DNA of 64,000 nucleotides from Hyphomicrobiales bacterium (GTDB lineage: Bacteria; Pseudomonadota; Alphaproteobacteria; Rhizobiales; Rhizobiaceae). The notes beneath the pieces were generated by a model that was given only the letters and a program-made list of their open reading frames with translations, ran no database searches and had not been told where the DNA came from. Shown here one piece after another: positions 62,049-64,000 of this stretch; positions within the stretch are counted from its first letter, which is position 1, and the number at the start of each line of letters is the position of its first letter. Made by a program: the position numbers and the translations under genes. Location of the stretch: NCBI GenBank assembly GCA_900466475.1, contig UBMI01000003.1, forward strand, positions 310,001-374,000, read 5' to 3'.

Positions 62049-62402
62049 AAACACCGCTTACCCAGAATCCGCGCTGTCTTCGCCATTGCTCCAGGCCGCT
62101 CTGTCTTGGGTCTTTCGCGTGAAAGTCTTCAAGCGATAGACCGACCAGTGTACCTGATAGGTGGCGACGTAGATAATGTCGCACCGCCCGAACAGTGCTG
62201 CGAGTGGCTATCACAGAACATCCCTCGCTGTAGTTCTGAAATTCTAAGCGAAGGTGTTGGCCATTACACTTTCCTTCCAGAAGGATCGCCAATCGGCCGA
62301 GAAGTCGCGCCGGAACTGTTTATCGATCAAGAAGGGCTAAGTAGAACTGTCGTCCATGATGATGTGGCAGCGAAAGCCGCGGAGTTTTTCGCCAAAGTGT
62401 AA
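62049..62402 (+). pseudogene. C-terminal remnant of an alpha/beta hydrolase
   Basis: The frame from about 62049 encodes RIRAVFAIAPGRSVLGLSRESLQAIDRPVYLIGGDVDNVAPPEQCCEWL and EGVGHYTFLPEG, the back half of a dienelactone-hydrolase-like alpha/beta hydrolase with the Asp (GGDVDNVAP) and catalytic His (VGHYTF). The nucleophile half is missing and a stop at 62046 blocks extension. A truncated gene, not a new small protein; a TTG start at 62106 has no ribosome binding site. Confidence 0.75.
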
Positions 62403-62681
62403 AAGGGGTGGCAGTTGCTGCGGCTGTGCCTTCACGGCCTCGCTTGCTATGTGACAACCGTCAGATGCGGCTGTCTGATCGACTTTCGGCAACTTCGCGT
62501 TTGACCGGCCTCGGTACATTGAGCCGCCTCCATGCAAACGATGGTATACCTTCCGGCCAGATACAATCGTGTTACATTGGGAGGTCCGTGGAAGCCGCCG
62601 AAGTAGTCGGCCTCCATCTGGATTGACTGACTCGTCCGCGTCGCGGTGAGCTGCATGCGGTCAAACATAGGTTGCCAACGA

Positions 62682-63053
62682 ATGTCCGGCTCCCGACCGA
62701 AGATTGTTGCCATAGTCGATGACGACCGCAATCTTCGCACGGCGCTGCAGGATTTGCTCGAGAGTGCCGGACTGCGCGGTGAGGTTTACTCTTCAGCCGA
62801 CGAATTCATCGTTCGAAAGGGCTATCTGACTTCCGATTTCGTATTAAGCGATTTGCGGATGCCGGGGATTTCCGGGATTGACCTTCTTCGGTGGCTTAGG
62901 GACGAGGGCATCGACCAACCTGTCATCATAATGACATCCTATCCGGACGCGGATATAGCGGCGACCGCGATTCAGCAGGGGGCGTCAGCTTTCCTTAAAA
63001 AGCCCCTAGATAGCAGTGAATTGCTCAGTTTTCTTCGTGCTGATGAGCTATAG
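62682..63053 (+). CDS. Single-domain response regulator (FixJ-type receiver)
   Basis: 123-aa receiver: KIVAIVDDDRNLRTALQDLLESAGL, phospho-acceptor Asp in DFVLSDLRMPGISGIDLL, Thr in VIIMTSYPD, Lys in AFLKKPLDSSEL. No output domain. Followed 29 bp later by a full FixJ/LuxR-type regulator, so it may act as a phosphate sink or competitor. Start ATG 62682 by content; 62655 is an alternative. Confidence 0.88.
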   Translation: MSGSRPKIVAIVDDDRNLRTALQDLLESAGLRGEVYSSADEFIVRKGYLTSDFVLSDLRMPGISGIDLLRWLRDEGIDQPVIIMTSYPDADIAATAIQQGASAFLKKPLDSSELLSFLRADEL

Positions 63054-63082
63054 GTCATGTGTTGATGCGCTACGAGACCACC

Positions 63083-63718
63083 ATGATCAAGTCCGACAGT
63101 CCGTCAGCATCGACGACAGTCCACGTCATCGATGATGACGCCAGGCTTCGCACATCAATTTTCGATTTGCTTGCATCGATCGGGCTGAACGCCACGGCCT
63201 ATGCAAGCGCGAATGAATTCATCACGCAGGCAGACATGTCCGGACCTGGATGCATTCTTCTGGACGTCCTGATGCCGGGAATGTCTGGTCTTGAACTCCA
63301 AGCCAAGTTGCTTGAACTTGGACAGCCATTGCCGATCATATTCATGACGGGCGACGCCCACGTCGAGACCAGTGTCTCCGCCATGAAGGCCGGAGCCTTC
63401 GACTTTATTTTGAAGCCGCTCAACATAGAAAAACTGGCGGAAGTCACCACCCTTGCATTTACCCGCAATGCGGAAATGCGTCGGAACCGTGCCGCGACGC
63501 TCGAGGCGCAGTCGGGGGTGCAGCGCCTGACTCCCCGCGAAGCCGAAGTCTTCGCGTACGTTTCGAAAGGCTGGTCCAATAAGCTGATCGCGCAGGAGAT
63601 GAACATCAGCCTGATTATGGTCAAGCTCCATCGCAGCCGAATGATGCACAAGCTGCAGGCGCGATCACTCGTTGATGTCGTGCACATCTTCGATGGTATC
63701 AACACGCGACCGACCTGA
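63083..63718 (+). CDS. FixJ/NarL-type response regulator
   Basis: 211-aa two-domain regulator: receiver (residues 10-125; VHVIDDDARLRTSIFDLLASIGL, GCILLDVLMPGMSGLEL, IIFMTGD, FDFILKPLN) and a LuxR-type helix-turn-helix (about 148-205; LTPREAEVFAYVSKGWSNKLIAQEMNISLIMVKLHRSRMMHKL). Resembles FixJ and NodW of rhizobia. No kinase is in the window. Confidence 0.93.
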   Translation: MIKSDSPSASTTVHVIDDDARLRTSIFDLLASIGLNATAYASANEFITQADMSGPGCILLDVLMPGMSGLELQAKLLELGQPLPIIFMTGDAHVETSVSAMKAGAFDFILKPLNIEKLAEVTTLAFTRNAEMRRNRAATLEAQSGVQRLTPREAEVFAYVSKGWSNKLIAQEMNISLIMVKLHRSRMMHKLQARSLVDVVHIFDGINTRPT

Positions 63719-63858
63719 ACGCGTAGACCTCGCCAAAACGGGTCAACCACCTCCGACAAACGAAGGTATATAATCCGGCTGGGTTCGGATCGTGCTAGAG
63801 TAGGACGATCAGGTCGTCACATATCGGATTTGGCAAACCCGGTCGCGTCGGAGGCGGG

Positions 63859-64000
63859 ATGATGGCAGCTTTAGAGTGCAGGGCGGGATCGTGCGCAGAA
63901 CCCATCGTCTACGTCGTAGATGACGACAGGCGAATGAGGGAGTCACTGCTCGACCTTCTCGCCGCCGCGAATAGAGAGGCATTTGCATTCGCCAGTGGAA
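63859..64000 (+). CDS. Response regulator receiver, cut by the window edge
   Basis: ATG 63859 with GGAGGCGGG upstream opens a frame reading EPIVYVVDDDRRMRESLLDLLAAANREAFAFASG, the first two helices and strands of a receiver with the acidic DDD. It continues beyond the window, so the output domain is unknown. Third receiver in a row on this strand. Confidence 0.85.
   Translation, partial: MMAALECRAGSCAEPIVYVVDDDRRMRESLLDLLAAANREAFAFASG

Noticed and set aside
62106..62402. A possible new 98-aa protein
   Set aside because: Homology-like sequence continues upstream of the TTG, showing it to be the tail of a truncated alpha/beta hydrolase.
1..64000. CRISPR array or rRNA/tRNA genes
   Set aside because: No regularly spaced direct repeats and no rRNA or tRNA sequence were recognised on either strand.

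Overview
The window looks like part of a large repABC-type plasmid or chromid from an alphaproteobacterium of the order Rhizobiales (Rhizobium/Sinorhizobium/Agrobacterium group). Evidence: a complete repABC replication and partition operon with its antisense RNA and a 16-bp RepB-type parS palindrome, two SyrB-like proteins, DUF982, DUF6894 and DUF3618 proteins, an EcfG-like sigma factor, several GGAAC-N16/17-GTT promoters of the alphaproteobacterial general stress response, and an IS66-family insertion sequence. Base composition is GC-rich, with AT-richer patches around 33.9-34.7 kb.

Layout. 0-2.3 kb: CHASE4-GGDEF-EAL cyclic-di-GMP enzyme. 2.3-6.2 kb: treZ and glgX. 6.4-8.6 kb: a small membrane protein, a double-frameshifted Crp/Fnr gene facing an intact paralogue, and a short hypothetical. 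9-11.4 kb: NmrA-like reductase divergent from a LysR regulator, then a small RAMA/DUF4357-like protein. 11.5-15.3 kb: a second treZ and a GH13 alpha-glucosidase, each behind its own stress-type promoter. 15.4-19.2 kb: a small membrane protein, an EcfG-like sigma factor, a GGDEF-EAL protein and a BLUF photoreceptor. 19.8-23.4 kb: parS-repC-ctRNA-repB-repA. 24-25 kb: a hypothetical and a J-domain protein. 25.4-31.8 kb: a divergent lipid-modification cluster (lipocalin, membrane protein, Cfa-like methyltransferase, DUF1295 against FAD oxidoreductase, Cfa-like methyltransferase, DUF2147). 32-39 kb: SyrB-like pair, DUF982, a PIN/AbrB toxin-antitoxin pair, MarR with DUF1398, a WGR protein and small proteins. 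39.2-40.5 kb: an RpoE/ChrR sigma/anti-sigma pair. 41-44 kb: small proteins and a ProQ/FinO-domain protein. 44.3-48.2 kb: CHASE2-PAS-GGDEF-EAL with a FecR protein. 48.3-52 kb: a CheY-like receiver, DUF6894, a frameshifted secreted protein and a receiver-Crp fusion. 52.1-56.1 kb: a stress-envelope cluster (DUF3618, holin-like, a third membrane-associated protein, DUF4142). 57-59.5 kb: IS66 element. 59.5-62.4 kb: a carboxylesterase fused to an RND/HlyD adaptor, and an alpha/beta-hydrolase remnant. 62.6-64 kb: three consecutive receiver proteins, the last cut by the window edge.

Reading the parts together, this is mostly a stress, light and signalling region. Two regulatory layers can be proposed: an EcfG-type layer driving trehalose/glucan enzymes and small envelope proteins, and a singlet-oxygen-type RpoE-ChrR layer that in Rhodobacter controls a lipid cluster like the one at 25-31 kb. 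The strongest candidates for something unusual are the esterase-adaptor fusion with an IS where its pump gene should be, the receiver-Crp fusion, the BLUF/c-di-GMP pair, and two treZ genes without treY. Function calls come from motif recognition by eye; no database search was run.
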